A stretch of DNA of 64,000 bases from Diplonema papillatum (Eukaryota > Euglenozoa > Diplonemea > Diplonemida > Diplonemidae). Below are positions 51,948-62,285 of the stretch, piece after piece. The notes under the pieces are model-generated. The model made no database searches and was not told the DNA's origin. It worked only from the letters and a program-made list of their open reading frames with translations. Every line of letters begins with the position of its first letter. The stretch's first letter is position 1. Made by a program: the position numbers and the translations under genes. The stretch is taken from contig JAPJBO010000003.1 in the NCBI GenBank assembly GCA_030068145.1, positions 746,501 through 810,500 on the forward strand. The letters are read 5' to 3'.

Positions 51948-54472
51948 GTCGTCTTGTTGCGTTAGTGGGGAGTCATTTGCATGCAAATGAGTACCACACT
52001 ATGCCAGCTTTTCGCTACGTGACTCCAGAAGGGTCACTTTTTCCGCGCTTTCGGCGCGGCGCAACTCTAGTCGGTTGCAACTGTTCTTGGAAATTACTGA
52101 CGATTTCATGATCCGAAAAGGAATCGGAATCTTCGCTTTCTCGTTTGCGCCGACAGGCACGCCGCGATGCGGAGGACGCGAGTAGCCGGGAAGAGCCGGC
52201 GGGAGGGCGCGATCGTTGTGTGACCCGTGGAGGGTCGGAACCAGAATCAGTAAAAGGGCCCGAGTCAGGGCCTGCCATCGAAGAGGGCCGGGCGGGGCCG
52301 GGTGGGCGCGGTGTGTTCGGGCCGGCGAGGCCAGTGCCGTCGTCGCCGAGATCGGCGCGTCGTCGTCGTGCGCGCAGCGCGGCTGCGGGAGAGGTCGTGG
52401 GGGTGCAAGGCGCGGGTCGCTTCCTGCCTGCTGGCGGGGGGGCGCGCTTCGGGGGCGATTTCGTCGTCCGCCTTCTCCGGCCACGGCTGGTAGGTGTCCC
52501 CGGTGGGGACGGCGCGCGCCGCTTCCGGCCTGTGAGGCCGTCGCTCTCGCCGCGACCGCCACCGCCGCCGCCGCCGCGACCGCCACCGCGTGCGCCGCCG
52601 CGTGCGCGGCCGCGACCAGTGCCGCGGCCGCCGCCTCCGTCTCCGCCACTGTTGTCTCCGCCGCCCCGGCCGCCGCGGCCGCGGCCACGGCCGCGGCCGC
52701 CATGACCACCGCCACCCCCGTCGCCACTGCTGCTGTCGCGGCCAGCACCACCCCTGTGATGCCCCCGTCCGCAGCACGCGTCGGCGTTCGGGCAGGTCCC
52801 GCATCGCGTCAGCCGATGCGCCCGGCAGCATTGAATGCGCAGGCCGTCGTCCGGGCGGTGGTGCACCTGGCAGCACTGGTCAACTACAAGGCTGTAGTTT
52901 CTTCGCATGCCAGTGCACACCGCGCACTTCTGCTTTGCGCAGGCATCGCAGACCGACTGCGTGCGGAGCAGAGGGTCCGCCTGCGCAGCCGGTACAAGCA
53001 CGGGAAGGCGCGGGCGTTGCGGCAGAGGGGTGGGCACGTCCCAGCGCAGCGAACGCTGTGCCCGCCGCGCCGCGTCGTACTGCGGGAACACGTCCCCGCC
53101 CCAGTTCTTCCCGTCCCCGGCAGCTGCCCGCGGAAAGCTCGCCTCCAGCACCCCGTGCGTCTCCTCGCCCCCGGCGAAGCGTGGGCGAGGTGTCAATCCC
53201 CCCCACAGCATCGGCGCCCCCAGGGTCCTCATCGAGCCCACCCGGACCTTCCGCTCGGCAGGCAACGGCGACGGCAGCTGCAGGTCTCGGCACAGGCGGC
53301 ACAATGTCGACAGCATCGTCCAGAGGGTCTTCCCCCTCTGGTTGGCGGCGAGCCTTCGTATTCCCGGGGGGGCAGGGACGTCGACCCCGGTGTGGACCTC
53401 GAAGTCCACTGCCAGCTCGACGCACGACACCTCGCCCGCGTCGGTCCACCTCAGTGCCGACAGCCAGCCCTTGAGCGCCCGCATCGCACGGCCGCCGTAC
53501 GGCCATCTCGGCGGCTCATCCGGAAGGCGGTCGAAGTTGAACAGGTGTTGCACCGCCGGCAGCGGCGCAGCTGCGTGCCAGGGGTGCATCGGTTGCACCG
53601 CGGAGAGGCGGCGTCGCTCCGCCTCCACGCGTGCAGTGTACACCGCCGCCATGAGGCGGTGAAGGGCCGCGACCTCCACCCGCATTCCTTCGACAATTAC
53701 CCCATGCACACGCGTGCAAGACGGCCACCTCGCCCGGTCCGCCCGCAGGAGTTCGGCGAAGCAAGGACGGCCGCGGATCTCGTCGTAGGCGGGGCACTCC
53801 CACCACAGGTGATCCGCTGTGTCCTGGACGCCTCGGTCGCAGTCCCTGCAGCCGCGGTCCAGCGGCGGACGCTGAGGTTCCGAAGAGGAGGATTCGGAGG
53901 CGTGCTCGTCAAAGCTGCCTGTCGTATCAGAGGCGGTCGACGACACGGACGCCGAGGAGCTCGGCGACCCGTCCGACCCGGCCGCCCCTCCGTTCGCACG
54001 CGCATTCCGTCCCCACCGCGCTGCGAGAAACACACCCCCGGACAGGATCACCGCCAGTGCACGTTTCTCGCCAGCGTCAGCCGTCGCCAGGCGCAGCTCG
54101 TTCGTACGCCTGCAGTCCACCCCTGCCTGCACACCGTTGTAAGACGGTCGTTGCCTCGCAAGCTGCGTCCAGGTAGTCTGCCGTAACCGCGCCCGGATGG
54201 CGTGGTGCCTCTCGCCCCTCTCCATGTCGAGAAGCCGGCGGCCCTCGAGCGCCGCGGTCGCAAAATCGCGACCTTCGTAACCGATGCCCGCGACCGTGAA
54301 ACCGTCAGAGATGGCGATCCCGACAGGACCTAGGCGCGCCTCCGGCAACAACACACCGTGCCGGCTGTAAAGCCGGGCGATGTTCAGCATGCGGGCATAC
54401 ACGCGGGGGAGCCTCTCGCACGCGTCGAAAAACGAGCATAGAATCCTGTACGGCCGAGCAATCATCGGATCA
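51948..54472 (-). mobile_element. LINE-C, 5'-truncated, inserted in the decamer array
   Basis: Its 3' end (minus strand: CCACTAACGCAACAAGACGA) abuts the decamer array at 51947, and its truncated 5' end abuts AGTCTATCAC at 54475. Only the post-RT coding part and 3' UTR are present. The shared CACTAACGCAACAA terminus also occurs at 28780 and 23100. Confidence 0.85.
52015..54465 (-). CDS. LINE-C polyprotein, C-terminal half only
   Basis: 816 codons on the minus strand starting right after the truncation. The apparent Met is internal, because the sequence aligns from VDPMIARPYRILC with TDPGTCLAYRV of LINE-D. It has the stretch ERLPRVYARMLNIARLY and the knuckle C-x2-C-x9-H-x4-C (RDCDRGVQDTADHLWWEC). 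ELAVDFE follows, then two Cys/His modules (the first with Cys in place of the first His, the second CRAHRLTRCGTC ... CCGRGHH). The tail is Arg/Gly-rich, ending in a Pro/Arg/Ser-rich region. RT and endonuclease are absent, so it cannot transpose by itself. Long plus-strand frames here are shadows. Confidence 0.9.
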   Translation of the reverse strand: MIARPYRILCSFFDACERLPRVYARMLNIARLYSRHGVLLPEARLGPVGIAISDGFTVAGIGYEGRDFATAALEGRRLLDMERGERHHAIRARLRQTTWTQLARQRPSYNGVQAGVDCRRTNELRLATADAGEKRALAVILSGGVFLAARWGRNARANGGAAGSDGSPSSSASVSSTASDTTGSFDEHASESSSSEPQRPPLDRGCRDCDRGVQDTADHLWWECPAYDEIRGRPCFAELLRADRARWPSCTRVHGVIVEGMRVEVAALHRLMAAVYTARVEAERRRLSAVQPMHPWHAAAPLPAVQHLFNFDRLPDEPPRWPYGGRAMRALKGWLSALRWTDAGEVSCVELAVDFEVHTGVDVPAPPGIRRLAANQRGKTLWTMLSTLCRLCRDLQLPSPLPAERKVRVGSMRTLGAPMLWGGLTPRPRFAGGEETHGVLEASFPRAAAGDGKNWGGDVFPQYDAARRAQRSLRWDVPTPLPQRPRLPVLVPAAQADPLLRTQSVCDACAKQKCAVCTGMRRNYSLVVDQCCQVHHRPDDGLRIQCCRAHRLTRCGTCPNADACCGRGHHRGGAGRDSSSGDGGGGGHGGRGRGRGRGGRGGGDNSGGDGGGGRGTGRGRARGGARGGGRGGGGGGGRGESDGLTGRKRRAPSPPGTPTSRGRRRRTTKSPPKRAPPPAGRKRPAPCTPTTSPAAALRARRRRADLGDDGTGLAGPNTPRPPGPARPSSMAGPDSGPFTDSGSDPPRVTQRSRPPAGSSRLLASSASRRACRRKRESEDSDSFSDHEIVSNFQEQLQPTRVAPRRKRGKSDPSGVT

Positions 54473-54742
54473 ACAGTCTATCACAGGGCTTGTGGACTGG
54501 GGCGGCCAAGCGCGCCTGAACGCGACGATCAAGGCGAGCTGAAAAAGCGAACGCACGATAGTTCACGTTCGAAGAGGTAACCGTTGCGTCGGCGATGCAG
54601 ATTCTCGCCTTCGATTCTCTGTTTTTTAGCTCAAACTAATTCAGCCCACCACATGAGCTTACGATCACCCGGGTTCGGTTTGTGTATTGGAAGCTCTGCC
54701 CCTTCGTAGGGTTTCTCCTCCACGCATAATAAAATAATCCAA

Positions 54743-57001
54743 ATGTCGGGAAGCACTGGTTCAGGTGCAGAAGAGGAGGTTTCCACTTCACTACGTGAGC
54801 TCGTCCTTGCGTTCGTCGTAGCTCGGGTTCCGCTGTCAAGGATCCCGACCCTCATCAAGGAAACCACGCACATCATCTTGCGCCCGTTTCCAAATCTGGA
54901 CTTGAGGAATGACGTAAGTCGACGCGCCGTACGACGTGCTCTTGGACTGAGCATGATCTTGCAGGACATGGAGTTTCTGCTGCGTCTCAATACTGGAGAC
55001 ATCTGTCTGTCTGGGGACGCGGGCGACTTGCCTGGCCGCAACAAGGACGTGCTCACGCTATCCTTTACTTACTTCGACTCAGTCGAAGCAGTATGGAGGA
55101 GGCATGCCGCCTTAGCTGCGCTTGTCATCGTGAAGACGAACGACGCGGTGGTACGCCATATCGAGCGCACCTCGAAGTACTTCACGGAGCTAAATGATAA
55201 GTTGCTTGAACTTGGCTTCCAAGTCTGCGACGAGGCTTTTATGCCACGATTGAAGAAGGTAGTGACCGACCGAGCGATGTTCGGTGTGTGCACCGACCTC
55301 TACAGTGCACAGTTCGTTGATGAGGTCATCATGGAGCCTGTCCACAGACAGCATCTCGCCGACAGCAGCATGCTAGACCAGCTGTCCTCCGACCAGCTCC
55401 CGCTGAAAGTGCTGATTCCGCTGGCATACCAGTTTATAGCTGGCAATGATCCCTTCGCGCACTGGTTTACCCAAACCACCGGACTTTCGCCGGCTGGCAT
55501 GTTCTGGGTTCCCGTGAAGTCCGGCCGCTTTTGTTCGTTGACAGCCGGTGCGAACAGCCAAGATCGTGGCCGGTTGGTTGCAACTGTATTTGGAACAGCG
55601 CGATAATGTGCTCTACTCGAGTGCTCCCGGTGCGAAGACTAAAGTGCCGAACAAGTGGCACAAGCTATTCATCGCCCTTGGCAACCCCAGCTTCTGCGAC
55701 AAGCTCCGCATGCTGCGCAGGGTGTTCACAGCATTGACCTATCCTCTCAGCCAGCTTCTCTGGCAATTATCTGAGCTGGGGTCGGTCAAGGAGGCTTGGA
55801 TCGGAATCATCGCGTGTCTATGTCACAACCTGACCAACCCGCCTCTCCGTGCTCTTGCCTTCGAAGGGAGAAAAGATTTGTTCGGCTGCAGCGTGCCCGA
55901 TAACCTGAAGCTGGTTGAAGGCAGTTCCCCGCCCACAACACTCAAGTTTGGGCATCTTGCCGCCGATGGTAACAAGCTTGGTCGAGATCGCGAATGCGGG
56001 CCGACCTCGTATGCCGATCAACTGAAGGCCGCCGTCAAGTCCCTCTCCAGCAACCCGTTGCCGAACGAGCTCGAACTGGAAGATCCAGGGACGGAGGAGG
56101 GAGTGCGTTTCGACGAGGTAATCGTAAAGCACATCCGCTCGTTCAAGTGCTTGGAGGTGGAAAAGTACGTCAACGCAGTCAGCGACGCCCACGCCCCTCC
56201 AGGCTGCAATGCCAACATGACCGAGAAACCTGTCGGCATTGCCAAAGCAGTGATCGAGGATTGTCGTGGCGTCGGGGTAACTGACGATGTACTCCGCGCA
56301 GTTGCCATGTTCCGTTCAGGGAACCTTCCAGCAGTGTCATCCGAACTGCTCGGAAATGAGAAAGTCCTTGCCTATTGCAAGGAAACTTACCTGAACTGGG
56401 AGACCACTGTCTCAAGGTCGCATCGGCTCGCTGACGAGTACGAAGAGAACACGCTTCGTAAGCAGGCAGCAGGAGAAGCACTCGTCAAGAAACGAAACAA
56501 AAAAGTGCTCGCAGAGAACGAAGCTCGTGCTGCCATCAAAGAGCTGTCCCCATCCAATATCGTCGACAACAACTCACGAGCATGTCTCGAGGACCAATGC
56601 CGGAAGCGGGGCCTCGGTAGAACGGGGAAGATGAGAGAGCTTCTCGAAAGCATTATTGCATTCGACAAAGCGGATTTCGCGATACCTGCTGACTATCCCC
56701 GCAGGGGTAAAGCAGCCCAGGCGTGTGCCGAACCCTCGGAGCCAAATCAACAACAGAAGCCTTCTGTCCGATCGACGAAGAAGAGAAAGAAACAGGTCGA
56801 GGCGTCCTCATCTTCATCTTCAACGTCTTCAACGTCTTCATCTTGAACATCGTCTTCATCGTCACCTCCCAGACTGCAAACGAAAAACAAGAAGCGAGCT
56901 CTCCTGCCGCCTCATTGCCTGTCAAAACCGCGAAGGGAAAACTGAGCTCCTCTTTCTCTACTTTGCCATCGAAGCGACAAAAATCTAGCAAGGATGTCTA
57001 G
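54743..57001 (+). CDS. TG transposon protein 1, SAP domain, candidate transposase (exons 54743-55507, 55545-56795, 56873-57001)
   Basis: ATG 54743 follows AATCCAA. The first frame would end at 55606, but a 37-base GT-AG segment (55508-55544, T-rich before ACAG) restores the frame. A second, 77-base intron (56796-56872) extends the C terminus to TAG 57001. The join is 714 residues. The N-terminal region is helical (LRELVLAFVVARVPLSRIPT). The middle has well-spaced acidic residues (GDICLSGDAGDLPG; GVCTDLYSAQFVDEVIMEPV) but no catalytic triad I can assign. A SAP-type DNA-binding motif lies near residue 600-630 (ACLEDQCRKRGLGRTGKMRE), followed by basic stretches resembling nuclear localisation signals. 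Its position inside a TIR element suggests a transposase or an accessory DNA-binding protein. Without the mini-intron reading it would be two ORFs with a frameshift. Confidence 0.62.
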
Positions 57002-57253
57002 ATGAGAGTTAATCATGGGTCTTGCTACTAAATCCTTGTCCACATCACATCCTTTAGCCATTTCTTTTGACCGCAGCTTACCCTTCTGATTCCGTTTGTT
57101 TGCATTCTGGGCTTTGACCTGGCCTGTGGGCAGTTGTGAGACAACTTCATACTCCCTGTCTGTTAGACTCTTGAGGTGTGCGTCGTATTCGGCCAGGCCG
57201 CTTCCGACCACTTTCGCAATCGATAGCTGCCCATCACAATGACAGGTTTCCAT
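56912..57253 (-). CDS. Possible minus-strand ORF in the TG transposon
   Basis: METCHCDGQLSIAKVVGSGL opens at 57253 and stays coding-like (SLTDREYEVVSQLPTGQVKA) to about 57000. Beyond that it overlaps the last exon of the plus-strand SAP gene, so only one can be fully right there. It may be an exon of a minus-strand gene that begins near 59126. Confidence 0.3.
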   Translation of the reverse strand: METCHCDGQLSIAKVVGSGLAEYDAHLKSLTDREYEVVSQLPTGQVKAQNANKRNQKGKLRSKEMAKGCDVDKDLVARPMINSHLDILARFLSLRWQSRERGAQFSLRGFDRQ

Positions 57254-57282
57254 CCCGAACTACCAGCACCCGTCTTTCTACC

Positions 57283-58177
57283 AATGTCTTTTGCGGCGTT
57301 TTCCTTCACAGTGTGCGTCTGCTGGGGAGAGAGGGCGCGCGCCCTATGGAAAGCTCAGAAGAAAGAAGAAGGAGCCAATCGGTTCCATTTTGTCCTGCAA
57401 GCAGACGGGCTGGGTGCCATAAAGGCAGCGGCGCTACAGAAAGCAGAAGCGGAGGTGCGCGAGCGCCTGGGTACCCCGCGAAAGTTGCCGCTGTCGAAGC
57501 TTGTAAACCTCCAGTACAAGGTGGCGAAGGAGACGGAAGTCGACGGCGACGACGATCGCCTACGAAGCATCACCACGCCTCAAGACATTGAGGCCATGCG
57601 TGGGCTGGGGTGCAAACTGATTGTTTGCACAGTGGATGCACCGGAGCCACCGAAGGTCAAGACCGGTGACATGGCGGCTACCCTGAAGGCGAGGCTGGCC
57701 ACGATAGGCTGCGAAGAGGCGTTTACGACGTCGCGGGTCGCCGAGAAAGCGGTGGTAAAGTGTGCTGGGTGCTCCAGTACAGTTTTTACGCTGCTGCCGA
57801 CGGACCGCCAGCGTTTTCGTCTGGCGCCGTACGAAAAGCACGTCGTCGAGTGCACGGACGCCCAACAACACGTCAAGGAAGACGTGCTCAACGGCATGCG
57901 GGAGAAACGAGTCAGGCACCTGCGCAAGGCTCAAAAAAACATGCAGGAAACGCGCTCCGATGCGAAGGCCCAGGAGGTGAGTACGCAGGGACAGAGAACG
58001 ATCGCTGAACTGTGGGAGCCGATGCGGGCTATCGCTTCCACAGTTCAGTTTGCAACTCCCGATGCTGTGGGAGCCGATGCGGCCTCTGATTCTTCAAGTA
58101 CTGTCCCCGCCCCTGTTCCTGCGACCCCTGAGCCCTCGCTTCCGCCCGCGAAGAAAACGAAGTACTCTTTGCTGTGA
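57283..58177 (+). CDS. TG transposon protein 2, zinc-finger-like
   Basis: The start is uncertain: ATG 57283 (MSFAAFSF) is used because an earlier Met would overlap the opposite-strand ORF, and an acceptor at 57312 is also possible. The product is about 297 residues. The central motif KCAGCSS followed about 26 residues later by HVVEC (C-x2-C, then H-x3-C) is a BED-like or other single zinc finger. Around it are charged helices, then TIAELWEPMRAIAS, then a Ser/Pro/Ala-rich tail ending KKTKYSLL. It is likely a DNA-binding partner of protein 1, perhaps recognising the decamers; that is inference. Confidence 0.6.
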
Positions 58178-58179
58178 TG

Positions 58180-59126
58180 TTCTTGATCCGTCTCTCGGTT
58201 TGCCATCTGGGTCCGCCTCCCACCGTACCTTTTTCCGATACCAAACCGATGCTCCATTCTTCCTCCTGATTTCATGCACAGAGTTTGTGTCCACGACCAC
58301 ACGATAGGGGAGTTCCGATTCACTGTCGGGTAGGATATCTACCGGTCCGGATCTTTTCTTTCGTTCAGGAGTTGTCGAATCAGCGACTTCTCCCAGCTCT
58401 GCGTTGCCACGCACTGCACGTTGCTGCAAAGTATGTTCTCGCATCTGCCACGTGATGTATACGCAGTTCTTTCCGGCTTTCGGACAGAGATCTTCACGTG
58501 CTACTTCCAGCCGTCTCTGCACCCTGTCCGCTGCGTTGACTTCTGTTCTCTGGCTTCTCCTCTTAACCTGGTCACGATGACGCATGATGCGTAGTATGGC
58601 TGGTCATATGTAAATTGGCCTAAAACCACTGACGAAAACATGTCACTCGGTCGGCGCGTCCGAAGAGACATCATGCAGCCGAGATTCCCTGCATTCTCCG
58701 AGAATATGTGGGCCAAGCACAGGACAGCAAACGTCTGCGGTATAGACAATTATCAGGGCTGCGATCTTCCGGAATTGGGCAGCTAGCTTCCTCTGGCATT
58801 GCACTCGTTCGTGAGTTCTTCTTGATCTAGGGTCGCCGTAGGTCTCTCCCATGGGTTGCCTTGCCCCATTTCGCACCAGCCTCTTCACAAGAAACAACCG
58901 GTGAACAACAGACAGGATATTCACAAATGAAGGGGGAGAACACCGATGAGTACCGTGAGTCATCTACTGCCAAAAAACTTATGGTGTGCCGGACAGACTC
59001 GTTCGCTGGCCGGAACTTGCAGTCAACGTGAAGCCTGGCCAACACAAACTCTCTCGTCGCTTCGGGTGAGACCTCTTCCTGCACCAGTCTCATGGCTGCG
59101 CACAAAACAAACAACAATACCCACAA
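58180..59126 (-). other. Minus-strand coding potential in the TG transposon
   Basis: Successive minus-strand frames look coding-like: 59126-58960 (VQEEVSPEATREFVLARLHV), 58963-58740 (FVNILSVVHRLFLVKRLVRN; KLAAQFRKIAALIIVY), 58749-58600 (QTFAVLCLAHIFSENAGNLG) and 58450-58250 (ELPYRVVVDTNSVHEIRRKN). They probably form a spliced or frameshifted gene convergent with protein 2. Exon limits could not be fixed and no family was recognised. Confidence 0.4.
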
Positions 59127-59161
59127 ATATAGTACATTATGTCATCGAATATCACCCAGTG

Positions 59162-59282
59162 GTCTATCACAGTCTATCACAGTCTACCACAGTCTATCAC
59201 AGTCTATCACAGTCTATCACAGTCTATCACAGTCTATCACAGTCTATCACAGTCTATCACAGTCTATCACAGTCTATTACAG
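59162..59282 (+). repeat. Right subterminal decamer array
   Basis: About 12 copies of AGTCTATCAC, the last two degenerate. It has the same orientation as the left array, so the arrays are direct although the element ends are inverted. Confidence 0.95.
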
Positions 59283-59314
59283 GCCATCAGGATGGGGTGG
59301 ACCGGCTCAGAAAG

Positions 59315-60622
59315 ATCCCCGTAGCGAGTCTTCACTCTAAGATCCGTAGCGAGTCTTCACTCTAAGATCCCCGTAGCGAGTCTTCACTCTAAGATCCGTA
59401 TTGAGTCTTCACTCTAAGATCCATATTGAGTCTTCACTCTAAGATCCCCGTTGCGAGTCTTCACTCTAACATCCCCGTAGCGAGTCTTCACTCTAAGATC
59501 CGTAGCGAGTCTTCACTCTAAGATCCGTATTGAGTCTTCACTCTAAGATCCCCGTTGCGAGTCTTCACTCTAACATCCCCGTAGCGAGTCTTCACTCTAA
59601 GATCCGTAGCGAGTCTTCACTCTAAGATCCGTATTGAGTCTTCACTCTAAGATCCCCGTTGCGAGTCTTCACTCTAACATCCCCGTAGCGAGTCTTCACT
59701 CTAAGATCCGTAGCGAGTCTTCACTCTAACATCCCCGTAGCGAGTCTTCACTCTAAGATCCGTATTGAGTCTTCACTCTAAGATCCCCGTAGCGAGTCTT
59801 CACTCTAACATCCCCGTAGCGAGTCTTCACTCTAACATCCCCGTAGCGAGTCTTCACTCTAACATCCCCGTAGCGAGTCTTCACTCTAAGATCCGTAGCG
59901 AGTCTTCACTCTAAGATCCCCGTAGCGAGTCTTCACTCTAAGATCCGTAGCGAGTCTTCACTCTAACATCCCCGTAGCGAGTCTTCACTCTAAGATCCCT
60001 GTAGCGAGTCTTCACTCTAAGATCCGTAGCGAGTCTTCACTCTAAGATCCGTAGCGAGTCTTCACTCTAACATCCCCGTAGCGAGTCTTCACTCTAAGAT
60101 CCGTAGCGAGTCTTCACTCTAAGATCCGTAGCGAGTCTTCACTCTAACATCCCCGTAGCGAGTCTTCACTCTAAGATCCGTAGCGAGTCTTCACTCTAAC
60201 ATCCCCGTAGCGAGTCTTCACTCTAAGATCCCCGTAGCGAGTCTTCACTCTAAGATCCGTAGCGAGTCTTCACTCTAACATCCCCGTAGCGAGTCTTCAC
60301 TCTAAGATCCGTAGCGAGTCTTCACTCTAACATCCCCGTAGCGAGTCTTCACTCTAAGATCCCCGTAGCGAGTCTTCACTCTAAGATCCGTAGCGAGTCT
60401 TCACTCTAACATCCCCGTAGCGAGTCTTCACTCTAAGATCCGTAGCGAGTCTTCACTCTAACATCCCCGTAGCGAGTCTTCACTCTAAGATCCCCGTAGC
60501 GAGTCTTCACTCTAAGATCCGTAGCGAGTCTTCACTCTAACATCCCCGTAGCGAGTCTTCACTCTAAGATCCCCGTAGCGAGTCTTCACTCTAAGATCCG
60601 TAGCGAGTCTTCACTCTAAGAT
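59315..60622 (+). repeat. 25/27-bp satellite array, about 50 units
   Basis: All units share GCGAGTCTTCACTCTAA. They begin GATCCCCGTA (27 bases), CATCCCCGTA (27) or GATCCGTA (25), with GTATTGAG variants near the left end. The three types alternate in recurring order, giving a higher-order period of about 77-79 bases in places. No spacers, so not a CRISPR. It abuts the TG transposon's GAAAG duplication. Confidence 0.97.
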
Positions 60623-61260
60623 CCCACGCAGACGCTTGTTGGTTCTGCACGACGGGCCATGGCGGCTCTTGCCGCGCAGCCTGGGCTCAAGGAGTCGACG
60701 CTTCCGTTCGATCTGCGATAGCGTGCTCCACGCCCCGGCCACGATCCGTGGCCGACCGAAGCGCTTTGAAATGCCCAAAGGCCACTGCTGACGAAGTGTG
60801 CGCCGCTCGCCGTGCAGGTGCCCGGTGCATGCTAATCCATAAGGTTCATGCTGCACTCAAGGGTTCCCAGTGCTTGCCTGCCTTCATGGCACTCCATGCT
60901 TGCCGTTCAGCTCGTGGGAAATTACCGATGCGCGGGCTGCTGCTGCCGCAACGAGGGCAGTTTGTGCAGGTTGAGGGTACGGTATTCGTCGCTCAGCTCG
61001 TCGGTATCTTGCGTCCACCGCCGCTTCTTCTTCGCCTTCTTCTGCGTGCGCGGGGTGGTTGCCAGTTCGGGCTCGACGGTGGCCCGAGGTGGAGAGGAGC
61101 TCCAGGTCTGTTGTCGCTGCGCAGCTCTTTCCGGCCCATTTTGATCTTCCCGACGCCGCGGGTCCGCCAGCGGCGTAGCCCGTGAACAGTGCTCGCTTGC
61201 CTTGATGGCACTTGCACTTTAAAGAACTCAATGTTCAACCAGCGGGGCGCGCGGTATCGT
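60623..61260. other. Unassigned segment with LINE-D-like 3' motifs
   Basis: GTGCATGCTAATCCATAAGG (60827) resembles GTGCATGCTAATCCATGTGG at 36868, and TTTAAAGAACTCAATG (61216) resembles TTAAAAGAACTCAATG at 36896, so parts of a LINE-D-like 3' region are rearranged here. A minus-strand frame (KKRRWTQDTDELSDEYRTLN) near 61020 looks coding-like but is unassigned. Confidence 0.4.
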
Positions 61261-62084
61261 GCAACCCGGCCTCAGATGCCCGCAACCGCAGTCTGGGCAG
61301 TTCGACCGTCGATCCGTTGCGAGAAAAGGAGACGCCATAAAGTTCCACTACGCAGGCCCAGGACCCGTACCCTCAGAATCCCGCGGGGCTTGTTGTCCAT
61401 TCCGAACGAAAACACTGGGCTGCATGAGTTCCTGCCGCCCGAAAAACCCCCGCCGCACAAGAGGAACAGAACAAAAACAGAGGCAGTCAACAGAAAAGCA
61501 AGAACGACCCTCAACTGACGGAAAACATTGTATACTATAGCTTTGCGAGCCCCCAATGTGCCCACACTCTGCCCGAACTGGAACAAAGAACCCCTCCCCC
61601 GTTTCACAGCAGTTAATTGGAGACTTAAATGCACACTGGCTTCTCAAAGCAGAAACAGTCTAAAGCTAGGTCAACCACCCCTCCTGATTGTTGTTTGACC
61701 CCGAAGAACCAAAAACCCAGCAGAACCTGAAGCTTTCATTTTTTTCGGCAAGCACTGAAGCTGCATGACACCTGTATGAAGAACAAAGGGGAGATAATGC
61801 CTCGAAAAACGTGGCCGTCGACGCACACACGAACATTGACAAGCAGAAAAGAGCACCCAAACCCGGTGGACGTACACAGTGGAAGGCCCGCCTTAGAAGC
61901 AAAAATTAAAGAGGGGGTTTGCCCAAGAAGCGGGGGTGCTGCAACCACGTCGAAAAGCAGTCGAACGGCGGGGTGACATCCGCTTTTTGGAGCTCCAGAT
62001 TGAAGCCAGCTTCTGCATCGTGTATCCAAGAGTCGGAGTTTAGTGTCGAACCTCTTCGGCTTCCCACGCCGAAGTAGAACGACC
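61261..62084. other. Spacer without supported genes
   Basis: Frames up to 200 codons on the minus strand (61736-62344) cross known repeats and show no domain. Confidence 0.3.
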
Positions 62085-62095
62085 ACCCCCCCCCT

Positions 62096-62122
62096 TTTCA
62101 AACCCAAGAAACATTTTCCCCC
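62096..62122 (+). mobile_element. LINE-D 3' terminus, extremely truncated
   Basis: TTCAAACCCAAGAAACATTT followed by TCCCCCC is identical to the last bases of both LINE-D copies. Confidence 0.6.
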
Positions 62123-62149
62123 CACCCAATCCCTCCCCCGTGACGAATT

Positions 62150-62285
62150 CGTCTGTGCTCTGGTAGCACGGGTGGTGGTCCTGGCTGCGGCGAGCAACGA
62201 ACAGCCGCCTGACAAACCAGACTCACACCGCTGTTCTGTCAACAGACAATCAGATTCCGCACTGTTGATGGTCCGCCTTCTGTGT
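62150..62285 (+). repeat. Dispersed repeat, second copy of the 18110 family
   Basis: It matches 18110-18240 with small insertions. Confidence 0.7.

Larger units (their letters stand above)
51745..59309 (+). mobile_element. Full-length TG transposon, 7565 bp, with 5-bp target duplication
   Basis: The left end TGAGCCGGTCCACCCC (51745) is the exact inverse of the right end GGGGTGGACCGGCTCA (to 59309). A perfect direct repeat GAAAG flanks it (51740-51744 and 59310-59314). Arrays of the decamer AGTCTATCAC lie just inside both ends (51785-51947 and 59162-59282). Between them are at least two plus-strand genes (54743-57001 and 57283-58177), possible minus-strand coding at 56912-57253 and 58180-59126, and a LINE-C insertion in the left array. 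The short copies at 9635 and 23725 share termini and duplication length. I know no superfamily with this combination of TIR start and 5-bp duplication. Confidence 0.88.

Noticed and set aside
52145-54186. Long plus-strand frames (up to 656 codons) over LINE-C
   Set aside because: They are antisense shadows of the minus-strand LINE-C frame, which carries the knuckle, ELAVDFE and Cys/His motifs.
59315-60622. CRISPR-like array
   Set aside because: Units are contiguous variants without unique spacers, in a eukaryotic context.
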